A stretch of DNA of 64,000 nucleotides. It comes from Dankookia rubra (GTDB lineage Bacteria; Pseudomonadota; Alphaproteobacteria; Acetobacterales; Acetobacteraceae). The stretch spans positions 92,503 through 156,502 of the forward strand of contig NZ_SMSJ01000009.1 in the NCBI RefSeq assembly GCF_004355005.1. Reading direction: 5' to 3'. The translations under genes were made by a program, and so were the position numbers. The number at the start of each line of letters is the position of its first letter. Within the stretch, counting starts at the first letter, position 1. This document shows, piece after piece, positions 53,090 to 63,103 of this stretch. The notes below the pieces were generated by a model. It was not told where the DNA came from and made no database searches. It worked only from the letters and a program-made list of their open reading frames with translations.

Positions 53090-53959
53090 CTACCTCACCG
53101 CCGCCAGCACCCGCTCCGCCTGCCGCAGATGCGGCATGTCGAGCATCCTGCCGTCCATCCCGACGGTGCCGATCCCCGGATTGGCGGCGAAGGCCTCCAC
53201 CACGCGGCGGGCGAAGGCGACTTCCTCCGCGGTCGGCTGGAAGCCGGCATTGATCGGCGCGACCTGGGCCGGGTGGATGGCGATCTTGCCGGTGAAGCCC
53301 TCTCGGTGCGCGGCGGCGCAGGCGGCGTGCAGCGCGGCCTCGTCGCGGAAGTCGGGCTCCAGAGTGTCGATCGGCTGGGCACCGGCGGCAACGGCGGCGA
53401 CCAGGCAGGCGGAGCGCGCGATGCGGTAGGTCAGCGAGAGCCCGCCGCCGGCATCCTGGTTGCTGCTGGCGCCGAGCGCCGCGGCCAGGTCCTCCGCCCC
53501 CCAGGTCAGGCCATGCAGGCGGGGGACCGGGATGCGGGCATAGTCGGAGAGGCCGAGCACCGCCGCCGCGGTCTCGGTTGCGACCGAGAGCAGGCGGATG
53601 CCGCCCGGCGGCAGCCCCTCCCGCGCCTCGAGAGCGTCCAGCCAATGGGAGACGCGCAGCAGTTCCGCCGGGCCGCCGACCTTCGGCACCACCAGCCCGT
53701 CGGGGGCGGCGCGCACCACGGCGGCGGCGTCGGCCAGCCCTTCCCCGTCCAGCGGGTTGATGCGGACCCAGAGCTGCGGCCGGCGTGCCTTGGCGCCGAG
53801 GTATTCGCGGATCATCCCGCGCGCCAGCGGGCGGCGGCCGGCGGCGACGGCATCCTCGAGGTCGAGGATCAGCGCATCGGCGCCGCTCTCGCCGCCCTTC
53901 TGCAGCTTCCGCTCGCTGTCGCCCGGGACGAAGAGCCAGGAGCGCGGCGGCGCGCTCAT
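53090..53959 (-). CDS. HpcH/HpaI aldolase/citrate lyase beta (CitE-like) family protein
   Basis: 289 residues. [20 protein letters not shown] and [13 protein letters not shown] at the start, [21 protein letters not shown], and [17 protein letters not shown] near the end are all typical. Mg-binding acids are in the LDLEDAV and [11 protein letters not shown] segments. It cleaves or forms acyl-CoA C-C bonds (malyl-CoA/citramalyl-CoA-like). The ATG overlaps the MaoC gene stop (ATGA). With the MaoC, ACAD and CoA-transferase genes it suggests a mesaconyl/citramalyl-CoA type pathway. Confidence 0.9.
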   Translation of the reverse strand: MSAPPRSWLFVPGDSERKLQKGGESGADALILDLEDAVAAGRRPLARGMIREYLGAKARRPQLWVRINPLDGEGLADAAAVVRAAPDGLVVPKVGGPAELLRVSHWLDALEAREGLPPGGIRLLSVATETAAAVLGLSDYARIPVPRLHGLTWGAEDLAAALGASSNQDAGGGLSLTYRIARSACLVAAVAAGAQPIDTLEPDFRDEAALHAACAAAHREGFTGKIAIHPAQVAPINAGFQPTAEEVAFARRVVEAFAANPGIGTVGMDGRMLDMPHLRQAERVLAAVR

Positions 53960-54411
53960 GCCGGCCGCCCCTTCATCAGCGCGGAGCGGCGGCAATGCGC
54001 CACCAGTTCGCCCTTCTGGTTGAAGGCGCGGTGGACGAACTCGACGATGCCCTGGCCGGGGCGGGACCTGCTCTCGCGCTTCGACAGCACCTCGGATTCC
54101 ACGCGGATGGTGTCGCCGTGGAACAGCGGCTTCGGAAACCGCACCTCGTCCCAGCCGAGATTGGCGACCGTGGTGCCGAGCGTGGTGTCGCCGACGGTGA
54201 TGCCGACCATCAGCCCGAGGGTGAAGGCGCTGTTGACGATGCGCTGGCCGAATTCCGTCTCGGTCCGGCAGTATTCCTCATCCAGGTGCAGCGCCGCCGG
54301 GTTGTGCGTCAGCGCGGAGAAGAAGACGTTGTCGGCCTCGGTGATGGTCCGCCGCATGACGTGGCGGAATTGCTGGCCGACCTCGAATTCCTCGAACCAC
54401 AGACCGGGCAT
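53956..54411 (-). CDS. MaoC-like hydratase
   Basis: 151 residues. Hot-dog fold: [20 protein letters not shown], then [20 protein letters not shown] with the Asp/His-type hydratase site region, and [20 protein letters not shown]. It hydrates an enoyl-CoA such as mesaconyl-CoA. Overlaps the CitE-like gene by four bases, so substrate channeling between the two is likely. Divergent from the acyl-CoA dehydrogenase gene. Confidence 0.9.
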   Translation of the reverse strand: MPGLWFEEFEVGQQFRHVMRRTITEADNVFFSALTHNPAALHLDEEYCRTETEFGQRIVNSAFTLGLMVGITVGDTTLGTTVANLGWDEVRFPKPLFHGDTIRVESEVLSKRESRSRPGQGIVEFVHRAFNQKGELVAHCRRSALMKGRPA

Positions 54412-54498
54412 CCCGCGCCTCCCCTTGGCTTTTATGGTCTTGCCGAGGGTAGGCCGGCGCCCCAACCTCCGGCAACCACGCCTCCCAGGGAGCACGTC

Positions 54499-55665
54499 AT
54501 GGATTTCGGCTTCTCGCCCGAGCAGGAGGCGATCCGCGAAGGCGTCGCCGCCGTTTGCCGCCGCTTCGGCGACGACTACTGGCGGGACTGCGAGGCCGAG
54601 ACGCGTTTCCCCCGCGAATTCCACCGCGCCATGGCCGAGGGCGGCTGGCTCGGCATCACCATGCCGGTGGAACACGGCGGCGCCGGGCTCGGGGTGACGG
54701 AAGCGGCGATCATGATGCACACGGTCGCGCGCTCCGGCGGCGGCATGGCCGCGGCGTCGTCGCTGCACATCAACATGTTCGGCCCGCACCCGATCGTCGT
54801 GCACGGCACCGCCGAGCAGAAGGCGCGCTTCATCCCCGCGCTGGTCGAGGGGCGCGACCAGGCCTGCTTCGGCGTGACCGAGCCCAATGCCGGGCTCGAC
54901 ACCACCAGCATCGCCACCTTCGCGCAGAAGGTGCCGGGCGGCTACCGCGTCAACGGGCGCAAGCTCTGGACCTCCACCGGCCAGGTGGCGAACCGCATCC
55001 TGCTGCTGGCCCGCACCGTGCGGAAGGAGGAAGCAAGGCGCCCGACGGACGGCATCACGCTGTTCTACACCGCGCTCGACCGCAGCAAGGTCGAGGTGCA
55101 GCGGATCCCGAAGATGGGCCGCGCCGCGGTCGATTCGAACATGGTCTTCATCGACGACCTTTTCATCCCCGAGGAGGATCGGATCGGCGAGGAAGGCCGC
55201 GGCTTCTCCTACCTGCTGGACAGCCTGAACCCGGAACGCGTGCTGGTGGCGGTGGAGGGCATCGGCATTGGCCAGGACGCACTCGACCGCGCCGCGCGCT
55301 ATGCAAGGGAGCGCGTCGTCTTCGGCCGTCCCATCGGGCAGAACCAGGGCATCCAGCACCCGCTGGCGGAATGCTGGACCGGCCTGGAATCCGCGCTGCT
55401 GATGGCCATGAAGGCGGCCTGGCTCTATGACAACGGCCGGCCCTGCGGGGCGGAGGCGAATGCGGCCAAGCTGCTCGGCGGCCGCGCCGGCTACGAGGCC
55501 TGCCTGCGCGCGGTGATGACGCATGGCGGCATGGGCTATGCCAAGGAATACGTGGTCGAGCGCCTGCTGCGCGAGGTGATGATCACCCGCATAGCCCCGG
55601 TCTCGGAACAGCTTGTGCTGTCCTTCATCGCCGAGCGGGTGCTCGGCCAGCCGAAATCCTATTGA
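54499..55665 (+). CDS. Acyl-CoA dehydrogenase
   Basis: 388 residues, complete. [79 protein letters not shown] and the C-terminal [20 protein letters not shown] match. The Gly-Gly-Met-Gly-Tyr segment is an FAD/ADP contact. ATG with GGGAGCACGTC upstream. Followed by a CoA-transferase gene one base after its stop. Confidence 0.93.
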   Translation: MDFGFSPEQEAIREGVAAVCRRFGDDYWRDCEAETRFPREFHRAMAEGGWLGITMPVEHGGAGLGVTEAAIMMHTVARSGGGMAAASSLHINMFGPHPIVVHGTAEQKARFIPALVEGRDQACFGVTEPNAGLDTTSIATFAQKVPGGYRVNGRKLWTSTGQVANRILLLARTVRKEEARRPTDGITLFYTALDRSKVEVQRIPKMGRAAVDSNMVFIDDLFIPEEDRIGEEGRGFSYLLDSLNPERVLVAVEGIGIGQDALDRAARYARERVVFGRPIGQNQGIQHPLAECWTGLESALLMAMKAAWLYDNGRPCGAEANAAKLLGGRAGYEACLRAVMTHGGMGYAKEYVVERLLREVMITRIAPVSEQLVLSFIAERVLGQPKSY

Positions 55666-55666
55666 G

Positions 55667-56872
55667 ATGACGCCGCTCGCCGGCATTCGCGTCCTCGACT
55701 TCTCCAAGGTGCTGGCCGGGCCGCTCTGCGGCCAGTGGCTGGGCGACCTCGGCGCCGAGGTGGTGAAGGTCGAGCCGCCGGGCGCCGGCGACGATACTCG
55801 CGGCTGGCCGCCCTTCCGTGGCGGCCCCGGGGGACGGGTCGGCGCCGTCTTCCTCAGCGCCAACCGCAACAAGCGCAGCCTGGCGCTCGACCTGAAGACG
55901 CCGGAAGGCCAAGCGGCGGCGCAGCGCATGGCGGCCACGGCCGACGTGGTGATCGAAAGCTACGCGACCGGCGTCGCCGAACGCTTGGGCATCGGCGCCG
56001 AGGCGCTGTGTGCCGCGAACCCGCGGCTCATCCATTGCAGCATCTCGGGCTTCGGCCGCACCGGGCCGCTGGCCAAGGGGCTCGGCTACGACGTCATCCT
56101 GCAGGCCTTCAGCGGCATCATGGCGATGACCGGGGACCGCGGCGGCGGGCCGATCCGCAGCCCCTTCTCGCCGATCGACCAGTCCACCGGCATGAACGCC
56201 TTCAGCGGCATCCTGGCGGCGCTACTGGAGCGCGGGCGGACGGGCAAGGGATGCCGGCTGGAGGTCTCGCTGTTCGAGACCGCGGCGGCGCTGCTCGGCT
56301 ATTCGTTGCAGATCTACTGGGAGAAGGGCACGCTGCCGGAGAGGTCCGGCTCGGGCCATGAATCCCTGTGCCCCTACCAGGCCTTCGATGCGGCGGACGG
56401 GCCGGTGCTGATCGGCATCGCCAGCGACAACCTTTGGCGCCGCTTCGCGGCCGGGATCGGGCGGCCGGAGCTGGCCGAGGACCCGCGCTTCCGCACCAAT
56501 GCCGACAGGGTCGCCAATTTCGCCGCGACAGTGGCGCTGGTCCAGGAAATCGTGGCGCGGGAGAGCGCGGCCCATTGGGTCGGGTTCTGCGGCCGGGTCG
56601 GCATCCCCTGCGCCGCGATCAACACCCTGGCCGACATGCTGGCGCATCCGCAGACCGCGGCGCGGGGCGTGGTGCTGGACTACGACCACCCCACGCTCGG
56701 CCCGCTGAAGACCATGGCCCAGCCGATCCAGTTCAACGGGGAGGCCCGCGCGGTGCGGTCGCCGCCGCCGCTGCTGGGCGAGCATTCGGCCGAGGTGCTG
56801 GCCGGCTACGGCTTTTCCCCGGCGGAGATCGCGGCGCTGCGGGCGGCGCGGGCGATCGCCGAAGCGGGCTAG
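55667..56872 (+). CDS. CaiB/BaiF family (class III) CoA-transferase
   Basis: 401 residues. [20 protein letters not shown] start, [37 protein letters not shown] and the Asp-containing [20 protein letters not shown] region where the nucleophile sits. Moves CoA between carboxylates. Its ATG begins two bases after the ACAD stop. Its TAG and the dnaN stop share the same four bases (CTAG). Confidence 0.93.
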   Translation: MTPLAGIRVLDFSKVLAGPLCGQWLGDLGAEVVKVEPPGAGDDTRGWPPFRGGPGGRVGAVFLSANRNKRSLALDLKTPEGQAAAQRMAATADVVIESYATGVAERLGIGAEALCAANPRLIHCSISGFGRTGPLAKGLGYDVILQAFSGIMAMTGDRGGGPIRSPFSPIDQSTGMNAFSGILAALLERGRTGKGCRLEVSLFETAAALLGYSLQIYWEKGTLPERSGSGHESLCPYQAFDAADGPVLIGIASDNLWRRFAAGIGRPELAEDPRFRTNADRVANFAATVALVQEIVARESAAHWVGFCGRVGIPCAAINTLADMLAHPQTAARGVVLDYDHPTLGPLKTMAQPIQFNGEARAVRSPPPLLGEHSAEVLAGYGFSPAEIAALRAARAIAEAG

Positions 56873-57996
56873 ACCCGCATCGGCATCAGCACGTAGAGCG
56901 CTTCCGGCTTCGCCGCATCCGCCACCACCGTCGGCGCGCTGCCGTCGGCGAAGCGGAATTCGACCTTGTCGCCGATCTGGTCGGTGATGTCATTGAGGTA
57001 GCGTGCCTGGAAGCCGATCTCGAGCGGCGAGTTCTCGTAGCTCACCACGTCGCCCTCCAGCTCCTCCTGCGCCTGGCCCTGCTCGGCCGAGCTGGCGGAC
57101 AGCAGCAGGTGGTTGCGGTCGAGCGAGAGCTTCACGGGGCGCGACCGCTCGGAGCTGATGGCGGCGACGCGGCCAACGGCCTCGGCGAATTCCTTCTTGT
57201 TCACCCGCAGGATCTTGTCGTTGCCGCGCGGGATGACCCGGTCGTATTCCGGGAAGGTGCCGTCGATCAGCTTGCTGGTCAGCTGCACGCTGCCGATGTC
57301 GAAGCGGATCTTGGTGTCGGACAGCTTCACCTGGATCTCGTCCTGGGTCTCCTCGGCCAGCTTGCGCAGCTCGTTGATCGTCTTGCGCGGGATGATCACG
57401 CCCGGCATGCCGCCGGCGCCCTCGGGCAGCGGCTCCTCCACACGGGCCAGGCGGTGGCCGTCGGTGGCGACCGCGCGCAGCACCCGGGTGCCGTCGCTCT
57501 CGGTCGCATGCAGGTAGATGCCGTTGAGGTAGTAGCGCGTCTCCTCGGTGGAGATGGCGAAGCGGGTGCGGTCGACCAGCTCGCGCAGCTGCCCGGCCGG
57601 CAGGCCGAAGCCATGCGGCAGCTTGCCCTCGGTCATCGAGGGGAAGTCCTCGACCGGCAGCACCGAAAGGTCGGTGTTGAAGCGGCCGGCGCGCAGCTTC
57701 AGCGCGGCATCGCCGCCGGCATGGTCCAGCTCGACCTTGGCGCCCTCGGGCAGCTTGCGGACGATCTCGTAGAGCGTCGCGGCCGGGGCGGTGGTGCGGC
57801 CGGGGCGGGCGACCTGGACGCCCGGCACCTCCTCGACCACCGCGATCTCCATGTCGGTCGCGGTCAGCTTCAGCACCCCGTCCTGCACCGCGATCAGCAC
57901 GTTGGCCAGGATGGGGATGGTGTTGCGCCGCTCGACCACGCTCTGCACATGCGCCAGCGCCTTCAGCAGGATCGCCCGTTCCACCGTGAACTTCAT
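56869..57996 (-). CDS. dnaN: DNA polymerase III beta subunit (sliding clamp)
   Basis: 375 residues, three repeated clamp domains. MKFTVERAILLKALAHVQSV start, IPILANVLIAVQDGVLKLTA, TRYYLNGIYLHATESDGTRV, GTFPEYDRVIPRGNDKIL, and the C-terminal LYVLMPMRV. Complete. Encircles DNA as a dimer and tethers polymerase III. Downstream of dnaA on the same strand (209 bases between). Shares CTAG with the convergent CoA-transferase stop. Confidence 0.98.
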   Translation of the reverse strand: MKFTVERAILLKALAHVQSVVERRNTIPILANVLIAVQDGVLKLTATDMEIAVVEEVPGVQVARPGRTTAPAATLYEIVRKLPEGAKVELDHAGGDAALKLRAGRFNTDLSVLPVEDFPSMTEGKLPHGFGLPAGQLRELVDRTRFAISTEETRYYLNGIYLHATESDGTRVLRAVATDGHRLARVEEPLPEGAGGMPGVIIPRKTINELRKLAEETQDEIQVKLSDTKIRFDIGSVQLTSKLIDGTFPEYDRVIPRGNDKILRVNKKEFAEAVGRVAAISSERSRPVKLSLDRNHLLLSASSAEQGQAQEELEGDVVSYENSPLEIGFQARYLNDITDQIGDKVEFRFADGSAPTVVADAAKPEALYVLMPMRV

Positions 57997-58205
57997 GCCA
58001 CCCAGGCTCCCCCGACGATCCGTCCAGCCGCCGCCATGCGCCACCCGCGTTGGGATGGGCCGGTCGGTCTCAGCACCGCTTCTAGCAGCCTCGATTCGAG
58101 CCGATAAGGTAGGGTTTTCACCACGCAAGACCAAGGGTTGCGTTACGCTGCCGGCAAAATCCGGGACGGCTCCCGGCCCGGCCGCCAGGGCCGGGGCGGC
58201 GGGCG

Positions 58206-59630
58206 TCAGGTCTCCAGCATCTTCCGCAGCAGCGCCACGTCCTCGGCGAAGCCGGCATCGGCGGCGATCAGCTCCGAGACCCGGGAGACGGCGTGCATGA
58301 CCGTGGTGTGGTCGCGGTTGCCGAAGCGCCGGCCGATCTCGGGCAGGCTGCGCTGGGTCAGCTGCTTGGCCAGGTACATCGCCACCTGGCGCGGCCGGGC
58401 GACGTTCCGGGCGCGGCGGGCGGAGACCATGTCGGTCAGGCGCAGATTGTAGTGTTCGGCCACCTTGCGCTGGATCTCCTCGATCGAGACCCGCTTCTCG
58501 TGTGCCCTGAGGACGTCGTGCAGCACCTCGTGCGCGCTGTCGATGGTGATGGGGCGGCCGAAGAGGTTGGCATGCGCCACCAGCCGGTTCAGCGCGCCCT
58601 CCAGCTCCCGCACGTTGGTGGTGATCTTGGTCGCCAGCAGCTCCATCACCTTGGCCGGCACCAGCACCTGCGCCGCGGCCGCCTTGGCCTGCAGGATCGA
58701 CAGGCGCAGCTCGTAGGTCGTCGCGTGCAGGTCGGCGACCATGCCGCAGCCGAGCCGGGTGCGGAGCCGGTCCTCGATCCCCGCGAGGTCGGAGGGCGGC
58801 TTGTCCGAGGAAACGACGATCTGCTTGCCCTGGTCCACCAGCGCATTGAAGGTGTGGAAGAACTCCTCCTGCGTGTTGTCCTTGCCGATCAGGAATTGCA
58901 GGTCGTCGATCATCAGCACGTCGACGGCGCGGAGCGTCTCCTTGAACTCCATCGTGGACTGGCTGCGCAGCGCGGCGATGAAGCGGTACATGAACTTCTC
59001 GGCGCTCATGTAGGCGACGGTGCGGTGGGTATCGCCCTCGCGGATCGCCCAGGCGATGGCGTGCATCAGGTGGGTCTTGCCCAGGCCCACGCCGCCATAG
59101 AGGAAGAGCGGGTTGAAGCCCGGGGAGGCCGGGCGTTCCGCCACCCGGCGGGCGCAGGCATGGGCGAACTCGTTCGGCTTGCCGACGACGAAGGTGTCGA
59201 AGGTGAAGCGCGCCTCGAGCGGCACGACCCAGTCGGAGCGCGGCTCGGGCGTGCGGAATTCGGGCGGGCGCGGTGGCGGGGCGAGGCTTTCCGCCAGGCC
59301 CGGCGGCTCGGCGCGCAGCGCGGCGGCGGCCCCATCGGCATAGACAGGCTCGGCGCCGGCAGCCAGGCTGCCGGCCGCCTGCCCCCCCGCCGCCTGGGCG
59401 ACGCGGATCTCGACCCGGCGGACGGCGCCGTCCTCGGCCTGCCACAGCGCGCGCAGGCGGTCGCCGTAATGGCTGTTCACCCAGTCGCGCAGGAAGCGCG
59501 TGGGCAGCAGGATCACCGCTTCGTCGCCGTCGATGCCGTGCAGGGTCATCTGCCGCAGCCAGGTGCGGTATTCGACCTCGCCCACCTCGTCACGCAGCCG
59601 GCCGCGGATGCGGGCCCAGCAGGCGACCAT
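58206..59630 (-). CDS. dnaA: Chromosomal replication initiator DnaA
   Basis: 474 residues from the ATG at 59630 (an upstream TTG at 59654 is possible). Domain I ~1-80 (VEYRTWLRQMTLHG), a variable Ala/Pro-rich domain II, AAA+ domain III with Walker A YGGVGLGKTHLMHAI and Walker B VLMIDDLQFLIG, and DNA-binding domain IV ending in FGNRDHTTVMHAVSRV. Binds DnaA boxes and opens oriC with ATP. rpsT lies upstream (372 bases) and dnaN downstream, the usual alphaproteobacterial order. Confidence 0.98.
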   Translation of the reverse strand: MVACWARIRGRLRDEVGEVEYRTWLRQMTLHGIDGDEAVILLPTRFLRDWVNSHYGDRLRALWQAEDGAVRRVEIRVAQAAGGQAAGSLAAGAEPVYADGAAAALRAEPPGLAESLAPPPRPPEFRTPEPRSDWVVPLEARFTFDTFVVGKPNEFAHACARRVAERPASPGFNPLFLYGGVGLGKTHLMHAIAWAIREGDTHRTVAYMSAEKFMYRFIAALRSQSTMEFKETLRAVDVLMIDDLQFLIGKDNTQEEFFHTFNALVDQGKQIVVSSDKPPSDLAGIEDRLRTRLGCGMVADLHATTYELRLSILQAKAAAAQVLVPAKVMELLATKITTNVRELEGALNRLVAHANLFGRPITIDSAHEVLHDVLRAHEKRVSIEEIQRKVAEHYNLRLTDMVSARRARNVARPRQVAMYLAKQLTQRSLPEIGRRFGNRDHTTVMHAVSRVSELIAADAGFAEDVALLRKMLET

Positions 59631-60002
59631 TTGTCCGGACGTCTCTGGGGGCAAACCGCCGGCCTCCTTCTGCTCCCAACGCCTGCCGGCGCACGGACAA
59701 CGTCGAACCGTGCTGCCCGGAACGAAGTTCCGCGGCAGAATGCCAGGACAAGTAAAACCGCGCCGTTTCGGGGGAAACCTGTCCGCCGTCCTGACCTGGG
59801 GATGCTACCCCGGTGACCAAGTCGGCGCAAATGGTAACTTACCGAAATTGAGTTGCGAGGTAGTACCGGTCGAATGAAACCCGGGGCAAGATTATGACAG
59901 CCGATGAATAAATCGACCAACCACAAGCAATCAACAAGAACAGGCTTGACCCATTCCCGCCAACTCGGCCCCGATCACGGCTTTGGAAATATGGCCCCAG
60001 GC
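59631..60002. other. dnaA upstream region
   Basis: 372 bases between rpsT and dnaA. I searched by eye for TTATNCACA DnaA boxes and TTAA-N7-TTAA CtrA sites on both strands and saw none. The section 59870-59945 is AT-rich (attatgacagccgatgaata). GGTA/TACC palindromes occur at 59833-59843 and near 59860. It probably holds the dnaA promoter and regulatory sites rather than oriC. Confidence 0.5.
59802..59830 (-). promoter_or_regulatory. Candidate dnaA promoter
   Basis: On the minus strand TTGCGC (59830-59825), 17 bases, TAGCAT (59807-59802). About 170 bases before the dnaA start. A perfect GGTAACTTACC palindrome sits just upstream of the -35 (59833-59843), as a repressor or activator site would. 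Assigned from spacing and consensus only. Confidence 0.35.
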
Positions 60003-60013
60003 TTAAGCCTGGG
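59996..60013. terminator. 18-base perfect palindrome spanning the rpsT stop
   Basis: CCCAGGCTTAAGCCTGGG, containing the rpsT stop (TAA). A compact stem that could end or attenuate rpsT transcription before dnaA. No T-run follows on the minus strand. Confidence 0.4.
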
Positions 60014-60281
60014 CAGCGGCGCCCAGCGACTTGATGCGCGCGGAAAGGCGCGACAGCTTGCGGGCGACGGTATTGGCGTGGAAGACGCCCTTGGTCGCGG
60101 CGCGCTGCATTTCCGGCTGCGCCGCCTTCAGCGCGTCCTGCGCGAGCGACTTGTCGCCGCCGGCGATCGCCTGCTCGACCTTACGGATGAAGCCGCGCAC
60201 CCGGGACTTCCGCGCACGATTGCGGAGGGTGCGCTTTTCCGTCTGGCGGATGCGCTTGCGGGCAGAGGCCGTGTTCGCCAT
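60003..60281 (-). CDS. rpsT: 30S ribosomal protein S20
   Basis: 92 residues. [20 protein letters not shown] start, then [20 protein letters not shown] and [20 protein letters not shown] are the S20 signature. Highly basic, helical, binds 16S rRNA. Upstream of dnaA as in many alphaproteobacteria. Confidence 0.98.
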   Translation of the reverse strand: MANTASARKRIRQTEKRTLRNRARKSRVRGFIRKVEQAIAGGDKSLAQDALKAAQPEMQRAATKGVFHANTVARKLSRLSARIKSLGAAAQA

Positions 60282-60342
60282 GGGTGAATTTGACTCAAAC
60301 CAGAGTGATGGGAGGGCGCACCGGTGATGCGCGAGGAGGGGC

Positions 60343-60372
60343 GTTCTACAGGCCCCCCCCGCGCCCCGTCAA
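60343..60372 (-). promoter_or_regulatory. Candidate rpsT promoter
   Basis: Minus strand TTGACG (60372-60367), an 18-base G-rich spacer, TAGAAC (60348-60343), about 60 bases before the rpsT start. A GC-rich discriminator follows, as for stringently controlled ribosomal promoters. The best -35/-10 match I saw in the window. Confidence 0.5.
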
Positions 60373-60405
60373 GGGAACGGGACACCGGGACGGATCGAAT
60401 GGGGA

Positions 60406-61185
60406 TCAGCGGTTCTCGAAGCGGGCCTTCCGCTTCTCGGCAAAGGCGGCCATGCCTTCCTTCTGGTCGGCGGTGGCGAAGAGCGACTGGAACAGCCGCC
60501 GCTCGAACTTCACTCCCTCGGCCAGCGTCGTCTCGTAGGCGCGGTTCACCGCCTCCTTGGCAATGGCGACGGAGGGCGCCGAGAGCGTGCCGATCTTCTC
60601 GCCAAGCTTCACCGCCTCGGCCACCACCTCGGCCGCCGGCACCACGCGGGCCACCAGGTTGGCGCGCTCGGCCTCGGCCGCGTCCATCATGCGGCCGGTC
60701 AGGATCAGTTCCATCGCCTTCGACTTGCCGATGGCGCGGGTCAGCCGCTGGGTGCCGCCGGCGCCGGGAATGACGCCCAGGTTGATCTCCGGCTGTCCGA
60801 ACTTCGCGTTGTCCCCGGCCAGGATGATGTCGCACATCATCGCCAGCTCGCAGCCGCCGCCGAGGGCGAAGCCCGCAACCGCGGCGATCACCGGCTTCTG
60901 GACGTAGGTCACGGCTTCCCAGCGCTTGCCGATGAAGTCGTCGAGATAGATGGCGGGGTAGCTGCGCCCCTGCATCTCCTTGATGTCGGCGCCGGCGGCG
61001 AAGGCCTTCTCGGAGCCCGTGATGACGATGGCGGCAATGCCGGGGTCGGCGTCGTAGCCGCGCAGCGCCTGGCCGAGCTCGTCCATCAGCTGGTCGCAGA
61101 GCGCGTTCAGCGCCTTCGGCCGGTTCAGCCGGATGATCGCCACCCGCCCCTCGACCTCGGTCAGGATCATCTCGTACTCGGCCAT
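60406..61185 (-). CDS. Enoyl-CoA hydratase
   Basis: 259 residues. Both catalytic Glu are present: [20 protein letters not shown] and [11 protein letters not shown]. Oxyanion loop [10 protein letters not shown] and [13 protein letters not shown] complete the active site. Classical short-chain crotonase. Lies between mutM and rpsT, a conserved neighbourhood in this class. Hydrates trans-2-enoyl-CoA in beta-oxidation. Confidence 0.95.
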   Translation of the reverse strand: MAEYEMILTEVEGRVAIIRLNRPKALNALCDQLMDELGQALRGYDADPGIAAIVITGSEKAFAAGADIKEMQGRSYPAIYLDDFIGKRWEAVTYVQKPVIAAVAGFALGGGCELAMMCDIILAGDNAKFGQPEINLGVIPGAGGTQRLTRAIGKSKAMELILTGRMMDAAEAERANLVARVVPAAEVVAEAVKLGEKIGTLSAPSVAIAKEAVNRAYETTLAEGVKFERRLFQSLFATADQKEGMAAFAEKRKARFENR

Positions 61186-61216
61186 GGCTGCCTCCCTCGC
61201 GTCGGCGCGCAACCTA

Positions 61217-62062
61217 TCACCGCTGCCTGCGCGGGCAATGGAAGGTGGCCCGGCCGGACTGGACGAAGCGGCGGATGCCCCCGCAGGCAGGCGGCCCGGG
61301 GCACTGCCCGCAGGGCTGGCCCGCGCGGTCGTAGACCTTGAAGCGTTCCTGGAAGAAGCCGATGCCGCCATCCGCCTGGACATAGTCCCGCAGCGAGGAG
61401 CCGCCGGCCTCGATGCTCTCCTCCAGCACCGCCTTGATCGCCGGCACCAGCCGCAGCGCCCGGGCGCCCGCGACGCTGGCGGCCAGGCGCTTCGGCGAGA
61501 TCCCGGCGCGGTAGAGTGCCTCCGAGACATAGATGTTGCCGAGGCCCGCGACGACCTTCTGGTCCAGCAGCGCCGCCTTGATCGGGGTCTGCTTCCCCGC
61601 GAGCGCCGCCGTCAGCACCGCCGGGGTGAAATCCTCCTCGAGCGGCTCCGGCCCGATGCCGGCGAGCAGCCGGTGGGCGTCCTCGGCCGCGGTCGGCACG
61701 AGATCGACGCTGCCGAAGCGGCGCGGGTCGACGAAGCCGACGCGGATGCCCTCCTCGGTCTCGAGCGCCAGGTGCTCATGCGCGACCGGGGCATTGGGCA
61801 GGTCCGCGGCAGGCCGCGCCACCATGCGGCCCGACATGCCGAGGTGGATCAGCACGCTGTCGCCGCCCGAGAGCCGCATCAGCATGTACTTGCCGCGGCG
61901 GCGGAACCCCTCCACCCGGCTGCCGGCCAGCCGCGTGGCGAGGCCGTCCGGGAAGGGCCAGCGCATGTCCGGGCGGGCGATGCTGGCGGCGCGGATCACC
62001 CGGCCCTCCAGCACCTTCCGCAGGCCGCGCATCACCGTCTCGACTTCCGGCAGTTCCGGCAT
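61217..62062 (-). CDS. mutM: Formamidopyrimidine-DNA glycosylase
   Basis: 281 residues. Catalytic N-terminus [20 protein letters not shown] with Pro1 and Glu2 after Met removal, [42 protein letters not shown], and zinc finger [20 protein letters not shown] then [12 protein letters not shown]. The final zinc Cys (normally CPRC) is Arg here, while an extra Cys occurs in PPACGG. Excises 8-oxoguanine and Fapy lesions. Divergent from ubiE with 38 bases between. Confidence 0.96.
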   Translation of the reverse strand: MPELPEVETVMRGLRKVLEGRVIRAASIARPDMRWPFPDGLATRLAGSRVEGFRRRGKYMLMRLSGGDSVLIHLGMSGRMVARPAADLPNAPVAHEHLALETEEGIRVGFVDPRRFGSVDLVPTAAEDAHRLLAGIGPEPLEEDFTPAVLTAALAGKQTPIKAALLDQKVVAGLGNIYVSEALYRAGISPKRLAASVAGARALRLVPAIKAVLEESIEAGGSSLRDYVQADGGIGFFQERFKVYDRAGQPCGQCPGPPACGGIRRFVQSGRATFHCPRRQR

Positions 62063-62100
62063 ATGTCCCCGTCCCCCTCGCGGCGCTATGGTGACCGGGC

Positions 62101-62874
62101 ATGACCGAACGCAACACCCCCGACCCGGCCCTTTCGGGCGACGACACGATCGACTTCGGCTACCGCGAGGTGCCCAAGTCCGCCAAGGCCGGGATGGTCC
62201 GCCAGGTCTTCGACAGCGTGGCGCCGCGCTACGACCTGATGAACGACCTGATGTCGCTCGGCCTGCACCGGGCCTGGAAGCAGGCCTTCGTCGCCGCCAT
62301 CGCCGCCTCCCCGCGCGAGGCGCTGCTCGACCTCGCCGGCGGCACCGGCGACATCGCCTTCCGGGCGCTGGAACGCGGCGCCGGGCGGGTCATCCTGTCC
62401 GACATCAACCCCTCCATGCTGCAGGTGGCGCAGGGCCGTGCGCTCGACCGCGGGCTGGCCTCCGGCCTCACCTTCCTCTGCGCCGATGCCGAGCACCTGC
62501 CGCTGCCCGACCGCAGCGTCGAGAAGGTCTCGATGGCCTTCGGGCTGCGCAACTGCACCGACAAGCCGGCGGTGCTGCGCGAGGTCCGCCGCGTGCTGCG
62601 GCCGGGCGGGCGCTTCCACTGCCTGGAATTCAGCCGGGTCGAGGTCGCCGCGCTCGCCCCGGTCTACGACGCCTGGTCCTTCCGCGTGCTGCCCGCGCTC
62701 GGCGAGCGCGTGGCGCAGGACGGCGACAGCTACCGCTACCTCGCGGAAAGCATCCGCATGTTCCCGGACCAGGAGACGCTGGCGGGCATGATGCGGGCGG
62801 CCGGGCTGGAACGGGTGCAGCACCGCAGCCTGACCGGCGGCATCGTCGCCATCCATACGGGCTGGCGGCTCTAG
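62101..62874 (+). CDS. ubiE: Ubiquinone/menaquinone biosynthesis C-methyltransferase
   Basis: 257 residues. [20 protein letters not shown] and HRAWKQAF at the start, motif [61 protein letters not shown] and the C-terminal [15 protein letters not shown]. Complete UbiE. Methylates the ring carbon of the ubiquinone precursor at the membrane surface. Conserved ubiE-mutM divergence. Confidence 0.97.
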   Translation: MTERNTPDPALSGDDTIDFGYREVPKSAKAGMVRQVFDSVAPRYDLMNDLMSLGLHRAWKQAFVAAIAASPREALLDLAGGTGDIAFRALERGAGRVILSDINPSMLQVAQGRALDRGLASGLTFLCADAEHLPLPDRSVEKVSMAFGLRNCTDKPAVLREVRRVLRPGGRFHCLEFSRVEVAALAPVYDAWSFRVLPALGERVAQDGDSYRYLAESIRMFPDQETLAGMMRAAGLERVQHRSLTGGIVAIHTGWRL

Positions 62875-63103
62875 GCCGCGGCCGGCCGCCGCAGGCTGGT
62901 CAGGACCGGCCGCCGCCGGTACCGGCCACGGACCGGCGCGCCCCGCGCCGGTAGTTCCGACCTCCGCGGCAGTATTCGGAACCGCAGCCATTGCAAAGGG
63001 CTGCTGCCTTTTCGGCGCCATGCGAGTATACATTTAGACGATCGGGGGACTTCGACGCGCGGGGGCGCGTTGAGGGCGTGCGTCCAGGGGGACTGTTCAA
63101 TCC

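Noticed and set aside
59700-60000. oriC in the rpsT-dnaA gap
   Set aside because: No DnaA boxes or CtrA sites were seen by eye. In alphaproteobacteria the origin is often elsewhere.
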